Positions 50,292 through 59,848 are shown, counted from the stretch's first letter. The stretch: 64,000 bases of DNA from CAVZCK01 sp963773735 (GCA_963773735.1 CAVZCK010000021.1:310001-374000); one strand, 5' to 3'. The notes: generated by a model not told the origin, from the sequence alone. Numbers and translations are program-made.

Positions 50292-50660
50292 ATGCTGATC
50301 TACAAAGAGTTTACATTCGAAGCCGCGCATTTTCTGCCCTCTGCGGCGCCGGGACATCCGAATGCGCGCATCCACGGCCATTCCTTCCATGTGCGCGTGA
50401 GCGTCGAGGGCGCGCCGGACCCGGCAACCGGGCTCGTCGTCCATTTCGACGCGCTTGCCGCGGCGGTTCAGGAGGTGCGGGTCGCGCTCGACCATCAGTT
50501 CCTCAACGAGGTCGAGGGGCTCGGCGCGCCGACGCTTGAAAATATCACAGTTTGGATATGGAATCGCCTGGCGCCAAAGGTTCCCGGCCTTTCCGAGGTT
50601 CACATTTCCCGGCCCTCATGCCATGAAGGATGTCTTTACCGGGGGCGGAAAAACGCATGA
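50292..50660 (+). CDS. queD: 6-carboxy-5,6,7,8-tetrahydropterin synthase QueD
   Basis: Converts dihydroneopterin triphosphate to 6-carboxytetrahydropterin. Zinc histidines in FEAAHFLP and IHGHSFHV, catalytic Asp-His in ALDHQFLNE and the C-terminal CHEGCLYRG. 122 aa from ATG 50292. Where E. coli QueD has its nucleophilic Cys, before LHGHS, this protein has Pro-Asn-Ala-Arg (GHPNARIHGHS). The stop overlaps the queF start as ATGA. Confidence 0.9.
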   Translation: MLIYKEFTFEAAHFLPSAAPGHPNARIHGHSFHVRVSVEGAPDPATGLVVHFDALAAAVQEVRVALDHQFLNEVEGLGAPTLENITVWIWNRLAPKVPGLSEVHISRPSCHEGCLYRGRKNA

Positions 50661-51137
50661 GCGGAAAGGCCGGAAAGGGGAACGAGGCGACGGGCGTGAC
50701 CCAGCTCGGGCGCGCGGTGCCGCCTCCGGCCTCGCCCGAGGAGGCCCGCCTTGACCGCCTCGCCAATCCGCACCCTGGCGCCGACTATCTGATCCGTTTC
50801 ACCTGCCCGGAATTCACCTCGCTCTGCCCGATCACCGGACAGCCGGACTTTGCACATCTGGTGATCGATTATGTACCCGATGCGTACATCGTGGAGTCGA
50901 AGTCGCTGAAACTCTATCTCGGCGCCTTCCGCAATCACGGCGCCTTTCACGAGACCTGCACGCTCGACATTGCCAAGCGGCTCGTCGCGTTCCTTGAGCC
51001 GAAATGGCTGCGCATCGGCGGCTATTGGTATCCGCGCGGCGGCATGCCGATCGATGTGTTCTGGCAGACCGGCAGCGCCGCCCGAGGGGCTGTGGCTGCC
51101 CGATCAGGGTGTTGCGCCCTATCGCGGACGCGGGTGA
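50657..51137 (+). CDS. queF: NADPH-dependent 7-cyano-7-deazaguanine reductase QueF (one frameshift)
   Basis: Reduces preQ0 to preQ1, the last step before tRNA insertion. Short unimodular type: nucleophilic Cys in FTSLCPITGQPDFAHL and the QueF signature ESKSLKLYLGAFRN, then CTLDIAKRLV and RGGMPIDVFWQTG. One extra C near 51080 shifts the last 19 residues; removing it gives SAPEGLWLPDQGVAPYRGRG and a stop at 51135, the normal family ending. Without repair it would fuse in frame to the DUF1835 protein that follows, which I regard as an artefact. Coupled to queD by ATGA. Confidence 0.92.
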
Positions 51138-51145
51138 GCGCGCCG

Positions 51146-52126
51146 ATGAAGACCCTCATCATCACCAATGGCGATGAAGCGGCGCAAAAGATGCGCGAGG
51201 CGCGGATCAATGGCGAGATCCTGTGCTGGCGCGACATTCTCCATGAAGGGCCGGTGCCGGTGACGGAGACGCTGCGGGAGCTGTCGGCGATCCGCGTCGA
51301 CTATCTCGCCGGCGGCGGCTGGGGCGATCCCGACGAAATCTTTGCCGCCTTCGCCGAGCGCGACGCCACCATGCGCCATCTCGCGGACTATGCCGAAATC
51401 ACGCTCTGGTTCGAGCACGATCTTTACGACCAGCTTCAGCTCCTGCAGATCCTCGACCTCTTAAGCCGCGAGCCGGGCGTGCATTCGCGCACCTCGCTGA
51501 TCCAGGCGGGCAGCTTCATCGCCAAGGAAACCCCGTCGCGGCTGAGGACGCATCTGAAGCTCAAGCAGCCGGTTGCCGAGCTGCAATACGGCCTCGCCCA
51601 GGCGGCCTGGGCCGCGTTCCGCGATACCTCCCCGCAGAGCTGGGCCGCGCTGTTGCGCTACGACACCGCCGCCCTGCCCTTTCTGCGCTCGGCGATCCTG
51701 CGCCATCTGGAGGAATATCCGGCGCCGGTGACCGGCCTCACCCGCACCGAGGCCTTCATCCTGGAGATGATCTACACCGGCACCGCGACGCCGCTCGCCC
51801 TGTTCCACGTCTTCGAGGAAGGCGAGGAAGCTCCCTTCATGGGCGACTGGAGCTTTTGGCGGATTCTGGACGCGCTCGCCCAGGGCGCGGCGCCGTTCAT
51901 CACCGGCCTTGCCCTGCCGGCCTTCTCGCCGGCCTTCAGCGACGAGGAGCGCGCCGCCTATCTCGGCAGCGAATTGAAGCTCACCGGCCTCGGCGTCACC
52001 ACCATGACCGGCAAGAAGGACGCCATCGAGTTCCGCCGCCTCGACCGCTGGATGGGCGGCGTGCATCTGACCAATAAGAGCTGCTGGCGGTGGGACGCGG
52101 GGACGAGGATGCTGGTGGCGCCGTAG
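51146..52126 (+). CDS. DUF1835 domain protein
   Basis: 326 residues of unknown function. The DUF1835 opening is clear: TLIITNGDEAAQKMREARIN followed by GEILCWRDILHEGPVP, and later ITLWFEHDLYDQLQLLQIL. The C-terminal half (EAFILEMIYTGTATPLALFH, WRILDALAQGAAPFITG) resembles the DUF3658-like region often joined to it. No signal or membrane segment. Starts eight bases after queF, so it may ride on the que operon, but family members occur in many contexts. Frame intact from ATG 51146. Confidence 0.82.
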   Translation: MKTLIITNGDEAAQKMREARINGEILCWRDILHEGPVPVTETLRELSAIRVDYLAGGGWGDPDEIFAAFAERDATMRHLADYAEITLWFEHDLYDQLQLLQILDLLSREPGVHSRTSLIQAGSFIAKETPSRLRTHLKLKQPVAELQYGLAQAAWAAFRDTSPQSWAALLRYDTAALPFLRSAILRHLEEYPAPVTGLTRTEAFILEMIYTGTATPLALFHVFEEGEEAPFMGDWSFWRILDALAQGAAPFITGLALPAFSPAFSDEERAAYLGSELKLTGLGVTTMTGKKDAIEFRRLDRWMGGVHLTNKSCWRWDAGTRMLVAP

Positions 52127-52188
52127 TTTTTGAAGACTCGTATTCGTTCAGCTTTATCTATACCCAATGTATTGTTCTGGTATTTGCC

Positions 52189-53931
52189 ATGCTGGATCAG
52201 TTTTTTCAAACTCTGTTGAATCATACTCCCGGCACGTCATTTGCCGACGAAATCACATTCCTTAGCTTTGTCGCTACGGCATATTATGGCGCTGCCCACC
52301 ATCTGGTGGCTTTACAATTGGTTCAGGCATCGCGATCCGGAAAGAGCCACACGGAGAGTCGAGACACATGCCAAAGAACTTGGTGCCGGTGTCGAAGAAC
52401 TTCGAGCAGACATCAAAGAACTAAAACATATGCTCCGTGAAAGGAGCGCCTCGACCGCCGGCCAGCAGGAGGCGCAGCCGGGGCCGTCGCTCGGCGACCA
52501 GATCGGTTCCAATCTCGAAGCCGGCATCGAGACGCTGCTTGAGGCCGGCCGCGAGGCTGCGCTGCGGGACAAGACCGGCAAAGCCGCCGAGGCCGCATTG
52601 GACGAGCTCATCGCCGGGCGGCAGGCCGCACGTCACCGCATCGCCAGGGACGAAGCCGCTCTCTGGCGCCAGAAGGGCGCCTTCGCCTTCCTGCACGATA
52701 CCGGCGCGGCGATCGTGGCTTATGCAAAGGCGGCGGAGCTCGACCCCGACGATGCCAAAGGCTGGTACTGGCTCGGCCAGCTTCAACAGCGCGCCGGCAA
52801 TCTGGCGGCGGCGAAGACCAGCTTCCAGCGGCTGCTGGCGCTTCGGAACAGCATCGCCGACCCGCAGCTCGTTCACTGGACCCATATGCTGATTGGCGAT
52901 GTCGAGCGCGATCAGGGCGATCTCGCCGCGGCCCTGGACCAATATCGACGGGCCTCCTCGGCGATCACGACGCTCGCCAAGCGCGACCCGGCCAACGCCG
53001 GAATGGCAGCGCGATCTCTCCGTCTCGCATAACAAGATCGGCGACGTCGAGCGCGATCAGGGCAATCTCGCCGCCGCCCTGGCCAGCTACAAAGCCGACC
53101 TCGCCATCGCCGAGCGCCTCGCCAAGGCCGATCCGGACAATGCCGGATGGCAGCGCGATCTCTCCGTCTCGCATGACAACGATCGGCGACGTCGAGCGCG
53201 ATCAGGGCGATCTCGCCGCCGCCCTGGCCAGCTACAAGGCCGCCCTCGCCATCGGCGAGCGCCTCGCCGAGGCCGATCCGGGCAATGCCGGATGGCAGCG
53301 CGATCTCTCCGTCTCGCATGAGAAGATCGGCGATGTCGAGCGCGATCAGGGCGATCTCGCCGCCGCCCTGGCCAGCTACAAGGCTGCCCTCGCCATCACC
53401 GAGCGCCTCGCCGAGGCCGATCCGGGCAATGCCGGATGGCAGCGCGATCTCTCCGTCTCGCATGAGCAAGATCGGCGATGTCGAGCGCGATCAGGGCGAT
53501 CTCGCCGCCGCCCTGGCCAGCTACAAGGCCGGCCTCGCCATCGCCGAGCGCCTCGCGCAAGGCCGATCCGGACAATGCCGGATGGCAGCGCGATCTCTCC
53601 GTCTCGCATAACAAGATCGGCGACGTCGAGCGCGCTCAGGGCGATCTCGCCGCCGCCCTGGCCAGCTACAAGGCCGCCCTCGCCATCGCCGAGCGCCTCG
53701 CCAAGGCCGATCCGAACAATGCCGGATGGCAGCGCGATCTGGCGTTGTCGTATGGCAATGTGGCGATGATCGAGGCTCGCCAGGGGCGGGCCGAAGCGGC
53801 GCGCGCCGGCTTCAGCAAAGGCGCGGGACATCCTCGCGCGACTGCGGCAGATTTCGCCGGACAATGCGACGCTGCCGAAGGATCTGGCGTGGCTCGAGGC
53901 GGAGATCGCGGCGCTGCTGGCGGGGCGGTGA
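52189..53931 (+). CDS. Membrane-anchored TPR protein with 48-residue repeats (several frameshifts)
   Basis: N-terminus MLDQFFQTLLNHTPGTSFAD, then one membrane segment (FLSFVATAYYG joined to LPTIWWLYNWF), a coiled coil (GAGVEELRADIKELKHML), ordinary TPRs (about 100-220) and six near-identical 48-residue TPR units beginning WQRDLSVSHNKIGDVERDQG. Single extra bases near 52291, 53003, 53179, 53467, 53560 and 53821 break the frame; with them removed the protein is about 575 aa and ends EAEIAALLAGR at 53929. The family is common in Hyphomicrobiales, often beside signalling or NTPase modules; none is adjacent. Role is inferred to be protein scaffolding at the membrane. Confidence 0.75.
53003..53749 (+). 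repeat. Tandem 144-bp coding repeat (about five units)
   Basis: ATGGCAGCGCGATCTCTCCG-type sequence recurs at 53003, 53147, 53292, 53436, 53582 and 53726, i.e. spacing 144, 145, 144, 146 and 144. The 144-base unit encodes one 48-residue TPR; the 145 and 146 spacings mark extra bases. Units are nearly identical, so recent expansion by recombination or slippage is likely. Confidence 0.9.
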
Positions 53932-54087
53932 GCCATGCGCGTTGCGACACGTTCAGCGTCGCCCCGGAGGCGCCAAGGGCGCGTCCGGGGCCCAATAGCT
54001 CTCAGCGATTCGTGCCGTGAAGGTGGGCCAATGGGCCCCGGCTCTTACGGCCGGGGCGACGCCGAGAGAGCAGCGGCCCTGGACGTC

Positions 54088-54119
54088 ATCCCGGAAAGTG
54101 CGCAGCACTTTTCCGGGAT
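54088..54119. repeat. Perfect hairpin ATCCCGGAAA...TTTCCGGGAT
   Basis: ATCCCGGAAAGTGCGCAGC followed by ACTTTTCCGGGAT gives a stem of about 13 bp with GTGCGCAGCAC at the tip. This looks like a REP-type palindrome, in a context typical of dispersed intergenic repeats. Confidence 0.6.
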
Positions 54120-54707
54120 CGCGTGCTGAGCGGCTGAATGCGACCCCGGATCCCGGCTCGGCGACCGGGACAGGCAATGCCTTCGGCATTTCCGGGGTGA
54201 CGGACCAAAGTCAACGCCTCATTCACCATCCCCGCAAATCGCCGCCGCAGAGTTATCCCCGCATCCGCCACCCGCTCCTATACTCGCCGCCGTCGCTTCC
54301 CCGAAGGGGCGCCGGGCTTAAGACCGACTTCTGTTCTGGGGGGATGCGATTGCGGTGCCTGGGAAATCCGCGCGGGATGGCCGAGTTGCAGGATAGGCTG
54401 GCCGGGCGGTGGGGTAACGACCCATAACCAGGGGTTTAACGGTGCGACCCACCTGTGCTGGGATGCGCAGGTCTTCCACAGGTTCGACCCGTGCAGGCCG
54501 CAACCGGAAAGTCGCTGCCCCGCCGTCCGCCTTCTCAAGAGGTCCACGGCGCTGTCGACGGCAGTGCGCCATGTCCTTTGGCTGGAGGACTGGCGGTCAT
54601 CGCTGCCGGCGGCGCGGAAATGGAGCGGCTTTCAGCCACGGCTTAGCCGGAAGATACACGGGCGCGCCAGGTTCGGTAAGAGAGCGGACCGGAGCCATAA
54701 TATCGCC

Positions 54708-54769
54708 GCGCGTGGGCAGCCGAGAGGCTGACACATATAAACACGGACCAGCCTCACGGCTGCCCGCGC
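54708..54769. repeat. 20-bp stem hairpin in the non-coding stretch
   Basis: GCGCGTGGGCAGCCGAGAGG pairs with CCTCACGGCTGCCCGCGC around an AT-rich loop ACACATATAAACACGGACCA. The stem has few mismatches. Could be a small RNA terminator or a mobile palindrome. Confidence 0.55.
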
Positions 54770-55365
54770 CGCCCCTCATGGCGGCGAGATGAGAGAAGCC
54801 GCAGAGCCTCGCGGGCCCGGCCCGGCGAGCCATTTGCGGCTGCGCCAGCGGAATGGATGCCCGCGTCGATGCGCGGGCATGACGAAGACGAGGCCGGCGA
54901 GGGGCTTGATTTTGAGCGCAGCGTCGCAGCACACGCTCCGTCGCCCCGGCCGTGAGCGCCGGGGCCTAATCGCCTCGCGACTTGGCAAGGAGATTGCAGA
55001 CAGGCCAATAGGCCCCGGGCCTCGCTGCGCTCGCCCGGGGCGACGAAATGGAGGGCCAGAGGGATGAAGGAGGGACCGGCGAAGAGATGGGTGTTGGGCT
55101 TCACCTCGCAGCACACACTGCGTCATTGCCGGACTTGATCCGGCAACCTGTGGCGCTGACTCGCATTTACTCATTCGCTTCGAGACAACGGCATGGGTCA
55201 CCGGGTCTCGCTTCGCTCGCCTGCCCCGGGCTAGGATCAAGTCCGGGCAAGCCGCTCCGGGCCGGCGCCCGCGGATGACGGGAAGGAGAGATAGGCCGAA
55301 ACCCAGCTCTGACCGACGGGGCGATGCCGGGCACGAGCTTGCCGCGCAACTGCGCATCGCGCGCA

Positions 55366-56307
55366 TCAAATCCCGGCGCCGAAGGTATCGCAGGCGTCCA
55401 TCCGCCCGCTGTCAAAACCCTTGCGGAACCAGCTGACGCGCTGCTGCGAGGTGCCGTGGGTGAAGGCGTCGGGGACGACATAGCCCTGGGTCTTGCGCTG
55501 GACGCGATCGTCGCCGATCGCGGCCGCGGCGTTCAGCGCCTCTTCGATGTCGCCGGGCTCGACGACCTGAAGCTGCTGCTGAGCGTCATGCGCCCAAAGC
55601 CCGGCATAGCAGTCGGCCTGAAGCTCCATCCGCACCTGAATGGCATTGCCATCCGCCTGGCTGGCGCGCGCCCGCGCCGCCATCACCTTGTCGCTGATGC
55701 CGAGCAGGGTCTGCACATGGTGGCCGACCTCATGGGCGATCACATAGGCCTGGGCGAAATCGCCCGGCGCGCCAAAGCGGTTCTTCAGATCGTCGTAAAA
55801 GGCCAAATCGACATAGACCTTATGATCGAGCGGACAGTAGAACGGCCCCATCTGCGAGACGCCCAGTCCGCAATCCGACCGGGTGCCGCCTCGGAAAAGC
55901 ACCAGGGCCGGCTTGGTGTAGCTGCGGCCCATGGCCTGGAATTGCCTGCCCCATACATCTTCCGTCGTCTTGAGCACCACGGAGACGAATTGCTTCAGAT
56001 CCTCCTCCTCCGGGCTCGCCGGGCGGGGAGTCTGGCCCGGCCCCTGGCCAACGGAAACCGGCGTGCCGTCGCCATTGTCGAAGATGACGCGCGGGTCGAT
56101 GCCGAAGAAGAACATCAGGCCGAGAATGACGAGAAAGCCGATAAGACCGATGCCGCCGCCGCGGCCCGGAGGCAGAGGAATGCCGGGTCCGCTGCCGGGA
56201 AAACCGCCCCCGCCGCGCGGAAACGGAAATGGAAAACGACCGCGGTCCTCGGGCTCGTCCCGCCGATCCTCGACATTCTCGCTGCCTTCGCGGTCACGCC
56301 AGCGCAT
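55366..56307 (-). CDS. ypfJ: YpfJ-family neutral zinc metallopeptidase
   Basis: Membrane-anchored protein with zinc peptidase motif AHEVGHHVQ (about residue 190) and a downstream glutamate in MELQADCYAGLW. N-terminal half: Gly/Pro-rich cytosolic stretch GGGGFPGSGPGIPLPPGR, one membrane segment GLIGFLVILGLMFFFGI, then the catalytic domain with FRGGTRSDCGLG and PFYCPLDHKVYVDLAFY. 313 aa, normal for the family. Substrate unknown. Same strand and 39 bases downstream of the malonyl-CoA decarboxylase gene. Frame intact. Confidence 0.92.
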   Translation of the reverse strand: MRWRDREGSENVEDRRDEPEDRGRFPFPFPRGGGGFPGSGPGIPLPPGRGGGIGLIGFLVILGLMFFFGIDPRVIFDNGDGTPVSVGQGPGQTPRPASPEEEDLKQFVSVVLKTTEDVWGRQFQAMGRSYTKPALVLFRGGTRSDCGLGVSQMGPFYCPLDHKVYVDLAFYDDLKNRFGAPGDFAQAYVIAHEVGHHVQTLLGISDKVMAARARASQADGNAIQVRMELQADCYAGLWAHDAQQQLQVVEPGDIEEALNAAAAIGDDRVQRKTQGYVVPDAFTHGTSQQRVSWFRKGFDSGRMDACDTFGAGI

Positions 56308-56346
56308 GACGTCCTCCCTGTCTTGATCAGGCCCGCATTGGCGCTG

Positions 56347-57711
56347 TCATTCCTCGACCGGCACGAGGGCCTGCGATCGTTCCGGGACTTTCAAGTATGA
56401 GCGCACCGATTTCGATGCCGCAACCACGCCGGCATTGGCGAAGAGTTCGTGATTGCGCTCGATATCGCGCAGATCATAGCGGTAATTGACCATCAGGCCA
56501 TGGGCTTCCTTCAGCCCGCGAGAGGAGGTGTTGCCCAGCCAGTTGATGCGTTCGAGACGCGCGCCATTGCCGAGATGAAAGCGCGCGACCGGATCGACCG
56601 GCCGGCCGTGAATGTTCTTGGCCGCCAGAAAATAGTGAGCGGCCACCGCCATCAGCACCGGCTTCATCGCCTCGGCGAGTTCCTCGTCGGCGGGCCAATC
56701 CTCATCCGCAAGATTGTCGAGAATGGCAAGCTCGGTGGCGTCGAGATAGGTCAGCAGATTGCTCGTCTTCGCCCGCTCCAGCCAGCCGCTGAAGCCGGGG
56801 ATCGGCGACAGCGTGACAAAAGTCTTCAGGCTCGGAATGGCGCGGGCGAGGTCCTCGACGACCTGCTTGATGAGGAAATTGCCGAAGGAAATGCCGCGCA
56901 GGCCGTCCTGGCAGTTGGAAATGGAATAGAAGACCGCGCTGGTCGGCTCGCGGACCTCGCGGGGCCCGCGTTTTTCCTCGGTCAGCACCTGCTGGATCGA
57001 CCCTGGCACCTCGCGGCTCAGCGCCACTTGCACGAAAATGACCGGGTCGTCGACAAGCGAGGGATGGAAAAAGGCAAAGCAGCGCCGGTCGGCGGGGTCG
57101 AGGCGGCGGCGCAGATCGTCCCAGCCCTGAATTTCATGCACCGCCTCGTAGCGGATGATTTTTTCCAGGATATTGGCCGGGCTCGACCAGTCGATGCGCT
57201 GCAGGACCAGAAATCCCCGATTGAACCACGAGGTCAGCTGGCTGACGAAATCCCGGTCGACCGCGGCCAGCGCCTCGTCCTTCTTGGTCAGCCGCAAGAG
57301 ATCGGCGCGCATCTGCACGATTTCGGCGGTCGCGCCCGGCGCCAGATTGAGCCGGCGCAGATATTCCAGCCGCGGCGACTCGACCGCCTGCGTCAGACGT
57401 TTCAGCGTCTCGGGACCCGGCGACTGCAAATAGGCGCGCGAGGCGGCCGTGAGCTTTTCCGCCTCCGGCGCGCAGCGATCGGCGAGAAATCGGAAGAACT
57501 GGTAGCGCCCGTCTTCGTTCAGCGACTGATAGCGCATAAGGATCTGCCGGGCGATGGCGACACCCGACGCCTCCCCGCGCCCCGAGAGCAGCGCTTGCGA
57601 AAGGCTTTCGGTCGTCTCGCCCTGGCTGGAGACGATCCCCGACAAGTCCAATAGCTGGCGGCCGCGATCCGAAATCGCCGTCAAAAGCTCGCCGAAAAAA
57701 GAAACGTTCAT
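56347..57711 (-). CDS. Malonyl-CoA decarboxylase
   Basis: Converts malonyl-CoA to acetyl-CoA and CO2; in rhizobia MatA acts in malonate use. N-terminal helical domain (about 60-190), then the GNAT-like catalytic domain with the family Ser/His region IFVQVALSREVPGSIQQVL, SAVFYSISNCQDGLRGISFGN, TLSPIPGFSGWL and the C-terminal HLGNGARLERINWLGN. 454 aa. Divergent from a GntR regulator by 211 bases, like matA and matR, although matB and matC are not in the window; so the gene may serve malonyl-CoA homeostasis rather than malonate catabolism. Confidence 0.92.
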   Translation of the reverse strand: MNVSFFGELLTAISDRGRQLLDLSGIVSSQGETTESLSQALLSGRGEASGVAIARQILMRYQSLNEDGRYQFFRFLADRCAPEAEKLTAASRAYLQSPGPETLKRLTQAVESPRLEYLRRLNLAPGATAEIVQMRADLLRLTKKDEALAAVDRDFVSQLTSWFNRGFLVLQRIDWSSPANILEKIIRYEAVHEIQGWDDLRRRLDPADRRCFAFFHPSLVDDPVIFVQVALSREVPGSIQQVLTEEKRGPREVREPTSAVFYSISNCQDGLRGISFGNFLIKQVVEDLARAIPSLKTFVTLSPIPGFSGWLERAKTSNLLTYLDATELAILDNLADEDWPADEELAEAMKPVLMAVAAHYFLAAKNIHGRPVDPVARFHLGNGARLERINWLGNTSSRGLKEAHGLMVNYRYDLRDIERNHELFANAGVVAASKSVRSYLKVPERSQALVPVEE

Positions 57712-57922
57712 CTGAGATCCCGCGCCCTAAATCAGCCCGATCGAGTTTTTCCTCCCGGCAAGATGAGTTTTTCGCTATAAGCTTGCCGAATTAAGGTTCA
57801 TTTTATACAACGCTCCGGTTTCCGCATACGGGTTTAGCCTGGGTCTATGTTCGCCCGCGCGCGATCGAATTGCTGAAACGGCCGGCCTCGCCTTCGCTCA
57901 GTGCAGTCAAACAGGTTCCGAA

Positions 57923-58667
57923 ATGCCCTCGTCAATCGCCGAACGTCTCAGACGCAAGATCGAGCATGAAATCTTAATGTTCAATTTCAAACCGGGCGAG
58001 CGCCTTGATGAGTTCCCGGCTCGCCGAGCGCTATGGCAGCTCGCGCACGCCGGTCCGCGAGGCGCTCCGGCAGCTCGCGGCGGAGGGCCTTGTCCGCATC
58101 CGCCCGCATCGGGGCGCGGTTGTGTCCGGGTTGAGCATGGCCGAGCTTATTGAAATGTTCGAGATGATGGCGATTTACGAAGGCGTCTGCGCAAGGCTCG
58201 CCGCGATGCACGCCACGCCGGACGAAATTGCCCAGCTTTCTGACGCGCACGAAGTCTGCGAGTCGCGGTGCGAGGCGGACGATTTCGAAGGCTATTGCCT
58301 CGCCAATGCCGGTTTTCACGAAGCGATCTATCGCGCGAGCCATAACAGTTACCTCGTCAAGCAGACCATCTCGACCCGGAACAAACTCGGCGCCTACCGC
58401 CGTTTTCAGCTGAGGCGCAACAACCGGCTGCGCGAATCGTTCCGCGAACATGAAGCGGTCCTCGAAGCGATCAGGAAAGGCGAGGCCGAGGAAGCCGACC
58501 GGCTGATGCGCGAGCATATCGCCGTGCAGGGATCTCTTATCACCTCGCTGATCACCCGTCTGCCCCCGGAATATTTCGCAGACAGCGCGCAGGCGCGCCA
58601 CCATCAGCTGACGCCATTGCGCCAAGCCAATCAGAGTTACACGGCGGCGGCGCTCGCCTTCGAGTAA
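57923..58667 (+). CDS. GntR/FCD-family transcriptional regulator (one frameshift)
   Basis: Winged-helix N-terminus (IAERLRRKIEHEILMFNFKPGERLDE, then SRLAERYGSSRTPVREALRQLAAEGLV) and an FCD ligand-binding domain with metal-site residues (VCESRCEADDFEGYCLANAGFHEAIY, FREHEAVLEAIRKGEAEEA). The two halves of the winged helix are in different frames; one extra T near 58012 explains it. Repaired length about 247 aa. Divergent from malonyl-CoA decarboxylase and convergent with an M24 hydrolase, so either could be its target; the MatR analogy favours the first. Confidence 0.88.
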
Positions 58668-58696
58668 TTGCCCGAGCTGCGGTGGTGCCATCCCGT

Positions 58697-59848
58697 TCAG
58701 CGCATGATCGGCGCATCGAGCATCGGCGACAGCGGCTCGGGAGCGCCGCCGGTCACGATCGAGGTCCGGCCGAGGCACATGGCCGTCTCGTTTTCGGAAT
58801 CCATCAGGATCATGTGCAGAAACATGACCATGCCTGGCTCCAGCACCGACGCATTGCCCTGATAGAACATCGGCGGGTCCATCCAACTCGGCGTGAATTT
58901 GGCGCCCAGACTATAGCCGCAGGCATTGAGCCGATGCGCGCCCATTCCGCGCGCATCCATGACGCGCGCATGGGCCTCGAAGACCTCGCCGGCTGTGTTT
59001 CCGGCGCGCAATGCCTGCTCGCAGGCTTGAAGCGCCTCTCGGCAAGCCGCGAACATCGCCTCGTGGTTCGGCCGCGGCGCGCCGATGATCACGGTGTGCA
59101 TCTGCGCGGCGTGATAATGCCGGTAAACCCCGGCAAATTCGATCGTTAGCTGGTCGTTGCGGTCGAGCAGCCGCCGTCCGGCCTTGTAGCGGCAGAGCAA
59201 GGCGTCGCGCCCCGAGCCGATGATGAATTCATTGGCGGGATAGTCGCCGCCGCCGGCAAAAATCGCGCCTTGCATCGCCGCGAGGATGCGGCCTTCATCC
59301 GCACCGGCTTTGGTCTCGGCAAGGCCCGCAGCCAGCGCAGCGTTGGCGAGTTCCCCAGCCCGCCGCACATAGGCAAGCTCTGCCGGCGACTTGACGGCGC
59401 GGATATGGTCGACCAGCCCATTCGCCTCGACAAGGGTGCAGAAGCCATCAAGCGCCGCCTCGACAGCTTTGCCGTTGGCATGCGTCAAGCCATAGCTCTG
59501 GCTTTCGATGCCGAGCCTTTTGCCGGCGGCGCCGAGATCGGCGAGCATGCTGCGAAGCTGATCGGCGGGCCGCGCGCCATCTCTATCCGTCCAGATACGG
59601 ATATCCGCGATGATCGAGGTATGCTGGGCCTGGCGCAGATCCGCGGAGCGGGTCAGCAGCGCGAGCCCGCCGTCCGCACCGAGATAGAGGCATTGGAAGA
59701 AGCAGAAGCCAAAACTGTCATAGCCGGTGAGGTAATACATGCTCTCCTGCTGAAACATCAGCAGGCCGTCGAGCCCCGCCGCCTCCATCGCGGCCTGAAC
59801 CTTCGCGATCCGGGCTTCATACTCGCTGCGCTCAAAATGAAGAGCCAT
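58697..59848 (-). CDS. M24-family hydrolase, creatinase/ectoine-hydrolase-like
   Basis: Pita-bread fold protein of 383 aa: N-terminal creatinase-like domain (RIAKVQAAMEAAGLDGLLMFQ, YYLTGYDSFGF), then the M24 domain (VKSPAELAYVRRAGELANAAL, QLTIEFAGVYRHYHAAQMH, HRLNACGYSLG, LEPGMVMFLHMILMD). The two Asp metal ligands of methionine/proline aminopeptidases are replaced (IEFAG and HAAQM), as in creatinase and DoeA-type ectoine hydrolases, so a metal-independent amidohydrolase is likelier than a peptidase. Substrate unknown. Convergent with the GntR-family gene. Confidence 0.85.
   Translation of the reverse strand: MALHFERSEYEARIAKVQAAMEAAGLDGLLMFQQESMYYLTGYDSFGFCFFQCLYLGADGGLALLTRSADLRQAQHTSIIADIRIWTDRDGARPADQLRSMLADLGAAGKRLGIESQSYGLTHANGKAVEAALDGFCTLVEANGLVDHIRAVKSPAELAYVRRAGELANAALAAGLAETKAGADEGRILAAMQGAIFAGGGDYPANEFIIGSGRDALLCRYKAGRRLLDRNDQLTIEFAGVYRHYHAAQMHTVIIGAPRPNHEAMFAACREALQACEQALRAGNTAGEVFEAHARVMDARGMGAHRLNACGYSLGAKFTPSWMDPPMFYQGNASVLEPGMVMFLHMILMDSENETAMCLGRTSIVTGGAPEPLSPMLDAPIMR

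Larger units (their letters stand above)
53932..55365. other. Long non-coding stretch rich in hairpins
   Basis: 1.4 kb without a supportable gene. Contains several GC-rich inverted repeats: 54088-54119, 54708-54769, and a CCGGACTTGATCCGGC / GGATCAAGTCCGG pair at about 55127-55252; also GGGCCCCGG-type runs at 53960-54060 and 54960-55040. Open frames here are Arg/Ala-rich shadows on both strands. The part 54290-54660 has less simple repeats and could encode a structured RNA (see findings). Confidence 0.55.

Noticed and set aside
50630..52126. Apparent QueF-DUF1835 fusion protein of 498 residues
   Set aside because: The in-frame fusion arises only because one extra base destroys the conserved QueF C-terminus and its stop; removing it gives two normal, separate genes.
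53003..53749. Regularly spaced repeats that could suggest a CRISPR-like array
   Set aside because: The unit is 144 bases, continuous without unique spacers, and encodes TPR helices.
54455..54500. tRNA-like T-loop GGTTCGACCC
   Set aside because: No matching acceptor stem, anticodon arm or CCA end can be folded around it.
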